Below, in pieces: positions 34,422 through 43,496 of a stretch of 64,000 nt of DNA. The notes beneath the pieces were generated by a model, which was not told the DNA's origin, did not search any database, and was given only the letters and a program-made list of their open reading frames with translations. Position 1 is the stretch's first letter. Each line of letters begins with the position of its first letter. The stretch is from Rheinheimera soli (GTDB lineage Bacteria; Pseudomonadota; Gammaproteobacteria; Enterobacterales; Alteromonadaceae), in the NCBI RefSeq assembly GCF_021290985.1, contig NZ_JAJOYU010000008.1, positions 81,666-145,665 on the forward strand, given 5' to 3'. A program made the translations under genes and the position numbers.

Positions 34422-35003
34422 ATGTGCGACCCTATACAACAATTTGAATGGCTACCAGCTTTTGCGGAACTAGCTAACGCTTTAATTAATGAATCACTGG
34501 AATTCGGTTGTTCCGCTCAAATAATCGCCCAACTTGAATTTTGTGACCTGCGGGTTATAAAAAACCAAGACAAACGTTATTACCTGATGCCTTTGGGGGC
34601 ATTTTTTCAGTTGCACGATAGTGTGGATCTGAAGACGGAATCCGCGGAACAATACGCCCGAGTCTTTTCTGATCACAATGCAGCCCTTACATTTTTATTA
34701 AATGACCTACTCACTATCTGCTCCGCGATTTCACCAATTCAACGTGTTGATCTGCTGGATCGATTGTTCCTGAAAAACCGCAGGGGGCAGTTACCAATAA
34801 TACGCAATCAGGCACTGCTCGCAGCATTTAGATTAATGTTAGGCTTACCGGTCACTGGCTACGTTACTGTCGGCACTCTGTGTGAAAAGCTAGGGTTGTC
34901 TGATCAATCCAGGTCTCTGAAAAATCATAGACATTACCGCAATTGTCTGAATCGGTCAGGGAATTCCCCACATAAAATCAGACAACAGGGGGCCGCAAAA
35001 TGA
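34422..35003 (+). CDS. Small first gene of a recombinase trio, unknown function
   Basis: A 193-residue protein with no motif I can name. It begins MCDPIQQFEWLPAFAELANAL and is rich in Leu-based helices. The C-terminal third, VTGYVTVGTLCEKLGLSDQSRSLKNHRHYRNCL, looks like a helix-turn-helix of the DNA-binding kind with a basic end. Its stop overlaps the start of the next gene (ATGA), and that gene overlaps the third, so the three are made together. In position it matches the small member of Gamma-Mobile-Trio elements (GmtX), though this is from memory of the layout and not a proven match. It may help the recombinase find its site. Confidence 0.6.
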   Translation: MCDPIQQFEWLPAFAELANALINESLEFGCSAQIIAQLEFCDLRVIKNQDKRYYLMPLGAFFQLHDSVDLKTESAEQYARVFSDHNAALTFLLNDLLTICSAISPIQRVDLLDRLFLKNRRGQLPIIRNQALLAAFRLMLGLPVTGYVTVGTLCEKLGLSDQSRSLKNHRHYRNCLNRSGNSPHKIRQQGAAK

Positions 35004-37000
35004 ACAATTTTGAACAGCTACCTAATGAACTGAAATTTTTTGACGGTCAACCTGTGCTGCAATTGGTTGTGCAGGTTGCACAGCAATTGTTGCCTGAGCG
35101 TCGTAACGAACTGCTGGCGCTGAACCAATGTCAAGTTGCCTCTGATGAGTGGTCTACACCACAGGCGCTCTGGGCGGCACTGAAAACCAGACATCAAATT
35201 TCAAATTATCAGCTGCTGGCGGCACTGGTGTTTCCCTACCCAGAAATGCAACCAGTGATAAGAGCTGCACTGAGATTGTTGTTACAGCTGGTTTTTGACT
35301 GGCGGGGTTATGAACCCGGCGACACACCTTCAATAGTTAAAACCTGCGCGCAGGCAATTCGAATGGTTGGTAGGGGTAAACATAATTCTGGGTTCCCACA
35401 GCCTGATGCTGACCTGACGGATCCGCAATTAGACTCCTGGCTGCACACTCTATTGGGTTTAACAGCACCAGCTCAGTCCCAACTCGACATTGAACTGCGT
35501 AAAGTGGCTGAATATCTGCGAGCACAGCGCCCTGCTATCACAAAAATTAGGCAAAAATTTGCGCCTGTTGCGCTCTATCCTACTGATACTGTAGAAACAA
35601 AAATTTCTGCTCCATTAATGAGACGTGCGCCGACCACTATGCCGGCTCAGGGTAATAATTTAAACGATGGCAGTCTGAAGCTCCTCACGCACTTTTTAGA
35701 AAAAAAGCTTGTGTCGGCATCTCCAAGTGAACAGTCAAACGCGGCTTATTTGATCGCATTGTTATTAGCTGGCGTGTTACTGCCATCGCGACCACAGGAT
35801 GACCAAACTCCTATTCAAAATTTGGTGCAAAACGGGGTGATCAAATTTCGTTACGATGGTATTTCTGTTCATTACCAATTGGAGCTGCCTCAAGGGATTA
35901 ATGATAGCCAGGGCTGCCTCAATGACGATTTTGAAGTTCAGATTAAATACAGTTGGCCCTGCACCGTAAATCCCGATTTAATTTATGAACAAAAAACTCG
36001 AGAGCTACTCAGCGAGTTTAATCAGGCGAATGGCCTGCGGCTGTCCCAAGCTGTATTAGCACGCTATCAATCAAGTTATTTTAAACGCGTGGACTCGGAT
36101 GTAGTTCTGAGTTCTCATCTGGCAGGACGTAGCGCAAAAAAAGATGTATTGAATAACTATGTTTATTTAGAGTCTGGACAACTACAACTGGCTAAAGACA
36201 GCTACCTACAACATATTCAAACCGTCACCGCGTCCGAGTTCCTGTTGCCCGATTGTGCGGTTCCGCAGGGCTGGTTGGGGTCAACCCGTGTGCCTGAAGT
36301 ATCAGCATTGCTAACAGATTTATTTAAATTTCTGTATAAAAAATCCAATCAAAAAAGCTTGTCCCGGCACAACAGGATCGCACTGCACACACTGTTAATA
36401 CTGCAGTTGTCTACATGTCACAGGCCAATTCAATCCCCTTTTGAGAGACTCAATCATTTTGACCACAACCTGAAAACCTGCAGGGTCAATGATAAAAATT
36501 TAGAATTTGAGCCGCGAATTATTGTTTTGCCAGATCTAGCGCAGAAACAGTTAACGGCCTATATAAGCCACCTCAGACAAACAGGGGAACGTTATGCTAG
36601 CCCTCAACATTTAAAACATGCTGCAAAATCTGCACTACAAAACCTAGGCGATCTGTTCTTTTTCGAGGAGAGAACTGCTGTAATTCCGGTCACGCCATCC
36701 AAAATGCATGCGTTGCTAGTCGATGTTATTGAGGCCCTGAACAATCATTACGAAAAAAACTATTACGAAAAACTTCAGCTATTTGCCAAACTCCCGCTCA
36801 ATTGGTACCGGCATTATCTGGCAACACAATTTCGGCCTTTGATCCAACAAGGAAAATTTTCTCAGGCGAGCTTTGATTACTTTTTTGGCCATGGCGAAAA
36901 ATCACTGGCAGCAGATGGCAGCGGTTCAGTAGCAATCGCAACACAGATCAATGGTCTGTTACAGAGCCTCAAGATCAAAACGGTGAATTGTAATGGGTAG
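35000..37000 (+). CDS. Degenerate tyrosine-recombinase-like protein, second gene of trio
   Basis: A 666-residue protein. The C-terminal third follows the tyrosine-recombinase pattern but key residues are changed. R475 (STCHRPIQSPF) occupies the first Arg box. The HxxR box reads N601-W-Y-R604 (LNWYRHYLATQ), so the His is lost. A Gly-His pair with H631 (FFGHGEK) is kept, yet no Tyr follows at the usual distance. It is therefore probably catalytically inactive but may still bind DNA and pair with the 943-residue protein. The N-terminal 350 residues are helical and unassigned. Overlaps of four bases before and eight bases after couple it to its neighbours. It may correspond to GmtY of Gamma-Mobile-Trio systems. 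Confidence 0.65.
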   Translation: MNNFEQLPNELKFFDGQPVLQLVVQVAQQLLPERRNELLALNQCQVASDEWSTPQALWAALKTRHQISNYQLLAALVFPYPEMQPVIRAALRLLLQLVFDWRGYEPGDTPSIVKTCAQAIRMVGRGKHNSGFPQPDADLTDPQLDSWLHTLLGLTAPAQSQLDIELRKVAEYLRAQRPAITKIRQKFAPVALYPTDTVETKISAPLMRRAPTTMPAQGNNLNDGSLKLLTHFLEKKLVSASPSEQSNAAYLIALLLAGVLLPSRPQDDQTPIQNLVQNGVIKFRYDGISVHYQLELPQGINDSQGCLNDDFEVQIKYSWPCTVNPDLIYEQKTRELLSEFNQANGLRLSQAVLARYQSSYFKRVDSDVVLSSHLAGRSAKKDVLNNYVYLESGQLQLAKDSYLQHIQTVTASEFLLPDCAVPQGWLGSTRVPEVSALLTDLFKFLYKKSNQKSLSRHNRIALHTLLILQLSTCHRPIQSPFERLNHFDHNLKTCRVNDKNLEFEPRIIVLPDLAQKQLTAYISHLRQTGERYASPQHLKHAAKSALQNLGDLFFFEERTAVIPVTPSKMHALLVDVIEALNNHYEKNYYEKLQLFAKLPLNWYRHYLATQFRPLIQQGKFSQASFDYFFGHGEKSLAADGSGSVAIATQINGLLQSLKIKTVNCNG

Positions 37001-39824
37001 TCCAAGCCGCCAAAGCAGAGTCAAAAATCATTGGTCTCGCTGCAGAACACTTGCAGAGCAATTGATGCCAAAACTCGCTGAATTGCCGAAAAATTGTAGT
37101 TATGCCGATTTGCGAAAATGGCTAAAAACCACGGTGAATAAATCCACTATTGCCAATTCGAACAAATCGAAGGTGCGAAATTTTTTACGTCAACTCGCAC
37201 TCAATACTGCAGAATTTAGTAAATTCAAACGAAATGAGAAATGGAAAAGCAGGCCGCAACGTCGACAAGAAGAATTTTTTATCCTGCAAAATAACCTGAG
37301 GCAATTCAGTGATGCATTGTTGAATTACCCTATTGAGCCGCAGACCACCGCCAGCGACTTTTTGCGGGTATTGCTGAGCTCGATTATTGTGCATAGTGGT
37401 CTGAATTCAATGCAGATGTTAGGTGCTGTTGTATCGCAATTACACGACAGCTCGGCACTGCATCTGGTTGAGAACATAGCATGGTTGCAGCTGGAATTTG
37501 AGCATCCTCAACGATTAATAAACTCTCCTACCGGCTACCAGCATCAACTATTTTTTCACCCATTCACTTTGTTGCTGTGGCGTTATTGGTTCCAGTCAAG
37601 ACTATTTGAGCAGTGCGCTATACCGACAGCAGAATCGGCATTGAGTCTAGTGCATGATCTGGCAGAGCAACTGGGTATTACACTTCCTAAAAGAAAACAA
37701 AAAATTTTAGCTGCAGCTATTCACGCTGTTCCAGATTGTGCGGGTCTCACAGAGTTATTACGCAATACACTCAATGGAAGTTATCCGAATGCCTGCCTAA
37801 ATCACCAGCAATTCAAACACCTATTCAACCCGTTAAGCACTCGGCAGGCGCAAAGCCTGCCTCCGCGAGGTCCAAGAACAGCAGAGCAGTTTTTCTATTC
37901 GCAGGATAACCATCATAGCTATAAACAGCTCTTAAATGCCCTCAAGCCTCCCGCTGGAGAGCTGAAATCCAGCATGTCATACTCGATCCGCGAACTGAAA
38001 AAACTGGCAGAAACAGCACCAGGCCTCCTTTTGCGCGACTTGGCCCTGTGGGGTGTGCAACAACTATCTGAAAAACATATAAAAATTAGTAGCCTATTGC
38101 GGTATTACAACGCATTCGCAAAATCGTTGTTGAACGCTCTGCATGGGATGGATTGGCAGGATTTTTCATCGGAATCCTGGACTGAAATTTACCAGCGCTT
38201 ACTGGAGCAACCTGAAAAAATTCAGGCCGTGATTTACCGCAGAGATAGGCTGGTTTCATTCCATAATTTTTTAATCGCTACTCACTCTGTCACAACTGTT
38301 CAATGGCCTGATGCCAAATCGGCTCCTGTTGAGCGTGTCCGGACAGGTTTTATAGACGAGTCGCTGTTCATTCGACTGTGCAATTTAATCTGGCGCACCG
38401 AGCCCAATCCCGGCATGGCACAACAACTAATATTAGCGTGCATCATGGCATTCCGACTGGGCCTGCGGATCAGCGAGGTGTTAAAAATCCAGCTCAGAGA
38501 TTGCAGTACCGCTGAGCAGCCAACAGTGCTCATTCATAGCAACCGATACGGAAACGACAAAAGCCCAAATAGCCGCAGGCTACTCCCGATGCAACTGTTG
38601 TTAGACCACGAACTGGATATGTTTTTATCCCAGCTCGCAAGGCGTCGGGCCACGGCCGCAGGCCATTCTGAATTTTTATTGTTCCATTATGATGGCTCGC
38701 CAACAGAGCAATTAGATGGCAATCAACTGGCGAGTTGGGTATCTGCAATGCTCCGGGAACTCTCTCCTGCCACTAAATGGACGTTTCACCATTTTCGCCA
38801 TACGGCGATCAGCAGACTGATGCTAATCAGTCACAACCAACTGCTGGAGAAACTACCAGCAGCACTACGCTCCAAATTAGTGCCATACACCGCGAAAGTG
38901 ACCGCTGAATTAGCAGAAATGTTGTCAAAAAACTCCTTTGAAAACCTGGTGACAATCGCAGGCCACGGTGACATAAAAATGACAGCTCGGTCATACGTCC
39001 ATATCGCACCGCTACTGACTGGACTGGCGCTGCAAAATCATCAAACTGATGTTAATCCAATAACGCTGCAGACACTCACAAACGCTTCCGGGCGCCAAAT
39101 ATCGTCATTAAAACGCCAGTTTACCCTCTCAGCAATCCCAGAATTACTTAGTAAAAAGCTGGCGCGGGAACAGACCACAGTAGCAGTTTATCGGCCGGAA
39201 ACTTGGTTGCCGACCACTACAGTCGAGGATATGGAAATTTGCCACCAAGCATTGCGAGCTCTCGAATCAGGCCACAACTCCCAAGATGTTGCAGAGTATT
39301 TTTTATTGCCAGAGAGCAAAATCAGCCAATGGCACCAACGAGCACAGGCGCTGGCTGAATTAAAAAGCCGTAATGGAAATTCCAGGATCATTCCGCTGCA
39401 ACGCGCACCAGCATTTATGCCAGCCCCGCTGCGCGACAGGGCTGACCGGGCAATATTTGTGCAGCTCACTGAACGAATGCACCAGCACCAGCTCGGACAA
39501 AAATTAACACATGTTGCCAAACAGGTTTTGCTGAGCAGCAACGCTACACACAGCCGTGTCAGCCTGAAAACTACGACTGATCTAAACAAATTTTTGTTTG
39601 ATTTTTCTAAAATGTTAGACCAGCGCCAACTCATCATCACCGATAAAACCGGAGCGTTATACAACCCTGATAATAAGAGATTTTCGTATGGGACTCCATT
39701 CCACGTATCGGCAAAATTCACACGGTACGGGGAACCCGACTCAGCTGTATGTACTAATCACGCACTGAAATTGTTTTGTTTTTTGGTGGTGGTTTACTAC
39801 GGTGATTCGAGAGAATTGGTGTGA
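36993..39824 (+). CDS. Large tyrosine recombinase/integrase, third gene of trio
   Basis: A 943-residue protein with a complete tyrosine-recombinase catalytic set in its middle: R492 (LGLRISEVLK), a Lys in the following hairpin (GNDKSPNSRR), H599 and R602 (HHFRHTA), H658 (AGHGDIKM) and the nucleophile Y668 (RSYVHIAP). About 450 residues precede this domain and about 270 follow it; the tail includes a helix-turn-helix-like stretch (SGHNSQDVAEYFLLPESKI). Ordinary integrases have 300-450 residues, so the flanking parts are unusual. The domain order and coupling to a degenerate partner suggest a GmtZ-like integrase that moves the whole island. A hairpin follows the stop. Confidence 0.8.
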   Translation: MGSPSRQSRVKNHWSRCRTLAEQLMPKLAELPKNCSYADLRKWLKTTVNKSTIANSNKSKVRNFLRQLALNTAEFSKFKRNEKWKSRPQRRQEEFFILQNNLRQFSDALLNYPIEPQTTASDFLRVLLSSIIVHSGLNSMQMLGAVVSQLHDSSALHLVENIAWLQLEFEHPQRLINSPTGYQHQLFFHPFTLLLWRYWFQSRLFEQCAIPTAESALSLVHDLAEQLGITLPKRKQKILAAAIHAVPDCAGLTELLRNTLNGSYPNACLNHQQFKHLFNPLSTRQAQSLPPRGPRTAEQFFYSQDNHHSYKQLLNALKPPAGELKSSMSYSIRELKKLAETAPGLLLRDLALWGVQQLSEKHIKISSLLRYYNAFAKSLLNALHGMDWQDFSSESWTEIYQRLLEQPEKIQAVIYRRDRLVSFHNFLIATHSVTTVQWPDAKSAPVERVRTGFIDESLFIRLCNLIWRTEPNPGMAQQLILACIMAFRLGLRISEVLKIQLRDCSTAEQPTVLIHSNRYGNDKSPNSRRLLPMQLLLDHELDMFLSQLARRRATAAGHSEFLLFHYDGSPTEQLDGNQLASWVSAMLRELSPATKWTFHHFRHTAISRLMLISHNQLLEKLPAALRSKLVPYTAKVTAELAEMLSKNSFENLVTIAGHGDIKMTARSYVHIAPLLTGLALQNHQTDVNPITLQTLTNASGRQISSLKRQFTLSAIPELLSKKLAREQTTVAVYRPETWLPTTTVEDMEICHQALRALESGHNSQDVAEYFLLPESKISQWHQRAQALAELKSRNGNSRIIPLQRAPAFMPAPLRDRADRAIFVQLTERMHQHQLGQKLTHVAKQVLLSSNATHSRVSLKTTTDLNKFLFDFSKMLDQRQLIITDKTGALYNPDNKRFSYGTPFHVSAKFTRYGEPDSAVCTNHALKLFCFLVVVYYGDSRELV

Positions 39825-39868
39825 ATAGTTGACTGAGGTTATGAAGAAAAATCCTGGGTTCAAAAAAA

Positions 39869-39902
39869 CGAATGTCGACTTTGCCTTAATTGCGGACATT
39901 CG
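39869..39902. terminator. Hairpin after the trio (possibly also for gajB)
   Basis: An eight-base stem (CGAATGTC/GACATTCG) with an 18-base loop, followed by ATTTTT on the plus strand. It lies between the convergent stops of the trio integrase and gajB. Confidence 0.6.
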
Positions 39903-39923
39903 ATTTTTCGAGAGCCCAGCAAA
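39903..39923. repeat. Copy A of a short repeat (ATTTTTCGAGAGCCC-type)
   Basis: ATTTTTCGAGAGCCCAGCAAA here resembles AATTTTCGAGAGCCCCCAAA at about 52632; the core TTTTCGAGAGCCC is identical in the two. The two copies enclose Gabija, the HNH cassette, type I RM and the zinc-finger gene. They might be recombination or insertion traces; chance is not excluded. Confidence 0.35.
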
Positions 39924-40009
39924 TGTTCTCTAATCGCTTAGCTAAATTCAGTGTGCCACTACAAATCGAAGACAAGCTGCGTTAATTGGAGCAAATGTTT
40001 TCAATTCGA

Positions 40010-41428
40010 TTATTGTGGTATCAGCTCTGGAGTACTAGAACATATAACTAATCGGGATGAACCACGTGTTAGTGCGACATAAAGATGTCGAGCGTCCATT
40101 GTTTCAGGGTTGGGTACTACCGCAACCTCTGCTTCAAGCCCCTTTAATAGCAAGGTACTACCTATAGCTCTACGATTAATTTGTCGACTCTCATGCCTAT
40201 TGCGTTCACGTTCTCGCACGGTTGCTTCGGGAAAGGTGTAGTTGCCAGCAGATGCAATTTGCAACGCTCGCAAGCAACAATATAGTAATTCAGGTCTATA
40301 GACACGTGCATTATCTTGACGTGTCAGCGCTCTGAGCGCCTCTGCAGCCAAGAGAAATGTAGGAGTATTCGCGAATTCTACCATTGTAGCCTCGGCTGGT
40401 GTGGGCGGTGTTCGAGCAGTACCTCGCTGCAGGCTGTGAATTCTTGGCAACAACGTTGTAGCACCAACTTGCGTCATTGTTTCTGCTGCAAAGTTTACTA
40501 GTACTGCAACAGCATTTGGAGTTTGTAAATCGAATGTTCTGCCGAAACTTGTAAGGTCGGCCAGATCTGCAGGTTCGACAGTTGTAGCTCCAGGAGTCTG
40601 ACTCGCCATTTGTCTACGACCTCGCGGATTACGGCTGTCACCGATCACGAGTACTTGTCCGTTTGGGGTAACTGGACGAGTCAATGCGGCAGCTAAACGT
40701 TGACGATCGGCAGTTTCATCTTGAATTGGGATCCAAATGACTTCTTCAGGTATCTGGCGCAGATCGACATTGCCACCAGCGTATAATCGTCGTCGACAAT
40801 CAAGTAGCCACTGACCTAAATTGGGAGTGCCTGCATTAATCCAACGCCAGGGTTGGTTTAGCTCACCAATGGAAGGAAACTGTTGCAATACGTGCACGTT
40901 CCAGTCGACCAATTGGTTACCACCAAAACCGAAAATAGCTTGCATTGGGTCTCCGAGAACGCAGGTAGGTAATACCGATGAAATTGCGGTAACCAGAGCA
41001 TGCTGTACTAGATTGCAATCCTGATATTCATCAACAATTAGGTGGGCGTAGGTTGATGCCAAAGCATCGCTCACATGTCCAGCTTGCACCAGGGTGAAGG
41101 CAGCCAGACGTATAGCAGGGTAGTCTGTGGCAGGAGTCCTCAGCTCAAGAGTTTCTGCCGAGATACCGCTGCGTTGAGGGAATGTGCTCACTAATCTCAT
41201 AGCAAAGCCATCAAGGGTAGTAATTCGATATGCAGAAGCAGGTACATTCCCACGTTGCATACGCTGGCGCAACGCCGTAACCCCAGCGTTTGTATGGGTA
41301 AGGATGAGTACTGGTTTCGAGCCAACATGTCGGTTCAATGTATCAGCAATAATTTGCGTCTTTCCACAACCAGCTGGTGCCGTTATAGAACCAAGGCGAA
41401 AAGCAAATAGGTCATACTCAGGAGGCAT
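40010..41428 (-). CDS. gajB: Gabija anti-phage protein GajB (UvrD-like helicase)
   Basis: A 472-residue superfamily 1 helicase-like protein, close to the length of described GajB (about 490). Walker A is ITAPAGCGKTQII at the very start, then ILTHTNAGVTALRQRM (motif Ia), LIVDEYQDCN (motif II), CVLGDPMQAIFGFGG (motif III), and LYVALTRGSSRLVICS (motif VI) near the end. In Gabija GajB senses nucleotide depletion or DNA ends released during phage attack and acts with GajA. The ATG used has AGGTGG four bases upstream and overlaps the gajA stop by 11 bases; an earlier ATG is 21 bases upstream with no ribosome site. It is the last gene of the minus-strand defence run. Confidence 0.88.
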   Translation of the reverse strand: MPPEYDLFAFRLGSITAPAGCGKTQIIADTLNRHVGSKPVLILTHTNAGVTALRQRMQRGNVPASAYRITTLDGFAMRLVSTFPQRSGISAETLELRTPATDYPAIRLAAFTLVQAGHVSDALASTYAHLIVDEYQDCNLVQHALVTAISSVLPTCVLGDPMQAIFGFGGNQLVDWNVHVLQQFPSIGELNQPWRWINAGTPNLGQWLLDCRRRLYAGGNVDLRQIPEEVIWIPIQDETADRQRLAAALTRPVTPNGQVLVIGDSRNPRGRRQMASQTPGATTVEPADLADLTSFGRTFDLQTPNAVAVLVNFAAETMTQVGATTLLPRIHSLQRGTARTPPTPAEATMVEFANTPTFLLAAEALRALTRQDNARVYRPELLYCCLRALQIASAGNYTFPEATVRERERNRHESRQINRRAIGSTLLLKGLEAEVAVVPNPETMDARHLYVALTRGSSRLVICSSTPELIPQ

Positions 41429-43151
41429 GCGCCCACCTAAATAATTCATTTACTAGCGCAATAAAACCAGGCTCTGCTGTTTGCATATTTGGCCCAACAA
41501 CACTTTTTGCGAGCACCTCAAATTTTGACAGTGATTTAAACCAGCCATTCTTTCTATGTCTAGAGACCAAGCCAAGTAGTTGCCTCATTTCAAGAGTATA
41601 ACTTTGCTGAAGTTGGCGCTGGTGATAAATGTCATCCAGAGTTATTCTACCTTGAGATTGTGAGCTGATTTGAGCGGCGATTAGTTCTCTATCTACAAAC
41701 TCCAACGCTAGTTGAAGCATTGAATCTACTCCGGTATCTGAGAGACTGAGAAATAATTCATCCTCCAAAGCGCGCGTTGGTCGCCATGTAATTAACTGTC
41801 CGCCAGCAGCTGTATAAGAGTTAACCACTGCTTGAGTGGGGGGCTTATCTGCATCGACCAGAACCAAAACGCGGTATCCTAGCCGGAGCATTGCAAGGCC
41901 ACGTATAAAGCAACGATCTGGTTCTCCGCCTCCAACATTGACATATGCGGTACCTGCAGCCAAGAGTGAGCGATAATTCTGATCTACCCAATATTGATCC
42001 AGACCACGAATGAGACCAACTTCACTGGCCCCCTCGCAAACGATAACACTTCGTGCCAGGAAGGCTTCAGGGTCTAATCTGATGGTACTTTGTATGTCGT
42101 CTTCAACCCCAACCATATGTATATGATGTGAACCATCCTGCTGCTTTCGAACAACGAAAATCTGATCGCCTCGAAGTTCTCTTACTGCAACTGGAGAGTG
42201 GGTCGTCAAAAATACTTGCAGTGGTGGTGGATTCTCTTTAGCTCCGAGTGAATCAAGCAGTCGAATAAGCCGATGAGGCTCTAAGCCATATTCCACTTCA
42301 TCTACCAGTGCAATTGACGCTTTCTGCGCCGCAACACGTTGAAGTCCTGCTACCAGCAATCGCGATGAACCGGTACCTAATGACCGCAGAGGTATGCCAC
42401 TTTCATTATGAAGAGAGATCGCACCTTCGCTGATCGATACCGCATGGATGTCCAATAAAGCTTGGGCTTGAGCGCCTACAGGAACGCCTAAACTGGTAGC
42501 TTGTTGAGTTACGATTTGCAGTGTTTCAGTCAATTGCGCGCTAGCTTGGTTTCCAAACGCAGTGCGAGCTTCGCGGGCCGAGCTTGCTAGTTCTGCACCT
42601 AGGTTAGGACGTTCTTCACAAAGACGGTTGAGAATAGAGCCTCTTGTCCAAGATAGGTTGGAATTAGCATATGTGCCTAATCGGGCTGGAGCGACCAGCA
42701 AACGGTCTTTCCATGCAATGTTTCGTTCGTGTCCTAATGCTTGAGCGCGTTGAGAAACAAGTGACCAATTAGGCTCCAAGTCACTACCCACCATGAGACG
42801 TAAACAAAGGACTGTATCAAAGCCTTGCGCAGGTTCATCTTGGAGCACTCCAGTATTTAGATCAAATGCCTGCAGATAAATCCCGTAATTATCTAGGTCT
42901 TTAAGTGAATCGGGTAACTGACCCAGAATTAGCGTAATTTGGATAGACTGATTGACATCAAGATTAAAAAAATCCGTGTCACTGAAGGCTGTAGTCCGAC
43001 GAGCTCCCAAGCACAGATCTATTGCATCCAATATTGTTGTTTTGGCGCTATCACCAGGTCCGACCAAACAATTCAGTCCTGATGATGGTCGCCAGATTAA
43101 TGATCGTATAGAACGAAAATTTAAGATTTCAACTTTACGAATTCGTACCAC
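41418..43151 (-). CDS. gajA: Gabija anti-phage protein GajA (OLD-family ATPase/TOPRIM nuclease)
   Basis: A 577-residue protein, matching the usual GajA length. The N-terminal ABC-type ATPase begins with KVEILNFRSIRSL and a Walker A reading GPGDSAKTT, where the expected Gly before Lys is Ala. It continues with LGTGSSRLLVAGLQ (signature), IALVDEVEYGLEPH (Walker B) and FLTTHSPVAVREL (H loop). The C-terminal TOPRIM nuclease has VIVCEGASEVGLIRGL with the catalytic Glu and VLVLVDADKPP. GajA cuts DNA site-specifically when ATP and nucleotide levels fall. The GTG start has GGGAG six bases upstream. It is coupled to gajB. The Walker A change should be checked for its effect on ATP sensing. Confidence 0.9.
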   Translation of the reverse strand: MVRIRKVEILNFRSIRSLIWRPSSGLNCLVGPGDSAKTTILDAIDLCLGARRTTAFSDTDFFNLDVNQSIQITLILGQLPDSLKDLDNYGIYLQAFDLNTGVLQDEPAQGFDTVLCLRLMVGSDLEPNWSLVSQRAQALGHERNIAWKDRLLVAPARLGTYANSNLSWTRGSILNRLCEERPNLGAELASSAREARTAFGNQASAQLTETLQIVTQQATSLGVPVGAQAQALLDIHAVSISEGAISLHNESGIPLRSLGTGSSRLLVAGLQRVAAQKASIALVDEVEYGLEPHRLIRLLDSLGAKENPPPLQVFLTTHSPVAVRELRGDQIFVVRKQQDGSHHIHMVGVEDDIQSTIRLDPEAFLARSVIVCEGASEVGLIRGLDQYWVDQNYRSLLAAGTAYVNVGGGEPDRCFIRGLAMLRLGYRVLVLVDADKPPTQAVVNSYTAAGGQLITWRPTRALEDELFLSLSDTGVDSMLQLALEFVDRELIAAQISSQSQGRITLDDIYHQRQLQQSYTLEMRQLLGLVSRHRKNGWFKSLSKFEVLAKSVVGPNMQTAEPGFIALVNELFRWAHAS

Positions 43152-43211
43152 GGCAATCTCCCTATAGCCTTATATTGCAGCAAAATAAATATTCTATTTG
43201 TCATTACCTGT

Positions 43212-43496
43212 TTATGACTTTGCAAGCTCAGTGAACGACACGCAACTTTCTCTGACAATAAAATTAGTTTCGACGGCTTCCGATGGCAGCATAAAAAGAA
43301 GGTCAAGTGGCAATTCACTTCCTGCTAATTTAAGCTCTTGTTTCAATCGTGATAGAGGCTCTCCCGATGGGCCGACGATAAGGATATCGAAGTCCGTCCC
43401 AACTCGATTTAAGGAGGAACCAAACATATAAGACTCAAATTCATTTAGTGTTTTACATGATTCAAGAAGGTACCTAGCCACATCTCTGCCATTCAT
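43212..43496 (-). CDS. Minimal nucleotidyltransferase (MNT-like), third gene of HNH cassette
   Basis: A 94-residue protein with the complete polymerase-beta-type nucleotidyltransferase core: G26-S27 (FGSSLNRVGTDFDIL), the metal-binding D35 and D37, and the third acidic residue D65 (LPLDLLF). The size is that of the minimal MNT half of MNT-HEPN toxin-antitoxin pairs and of AbiEi-like or tRNA-modifying transferases. No HEPN partner with an RxxxxH motif is next to it. Its start overlaps the stop of the 214-residue protein by four bases (ATGA). It may adenylylate one of the two other cassette proteins or a nucleic acid. CBASS cyclases are much larger, so second-messenger synthesis is unlikely. 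Confidence 0.75.
   Translation of the reverse strand: MNGRDVARYLLESCKTLNEFESYMFGSSLNRVGTDFDILIVGPSGEPLSRLKQELKLAGSELPLDLLFMLPSEAVETNFIVRESCVSFTELAKS

Noticed and set aside
34422..39824. Recombinase-in-trio (RIT) element
   Set aside because: RIT elements carry three ordinary-sized tyrosine recombinases; here only one gene has a full catalytic set and sizes are 193, 666 and 943 residues.
43212..43496. CBASS cyclase
   Set aside because: At 94 residues it is far too short and no CBASS effector or accessory gene is recognisable.
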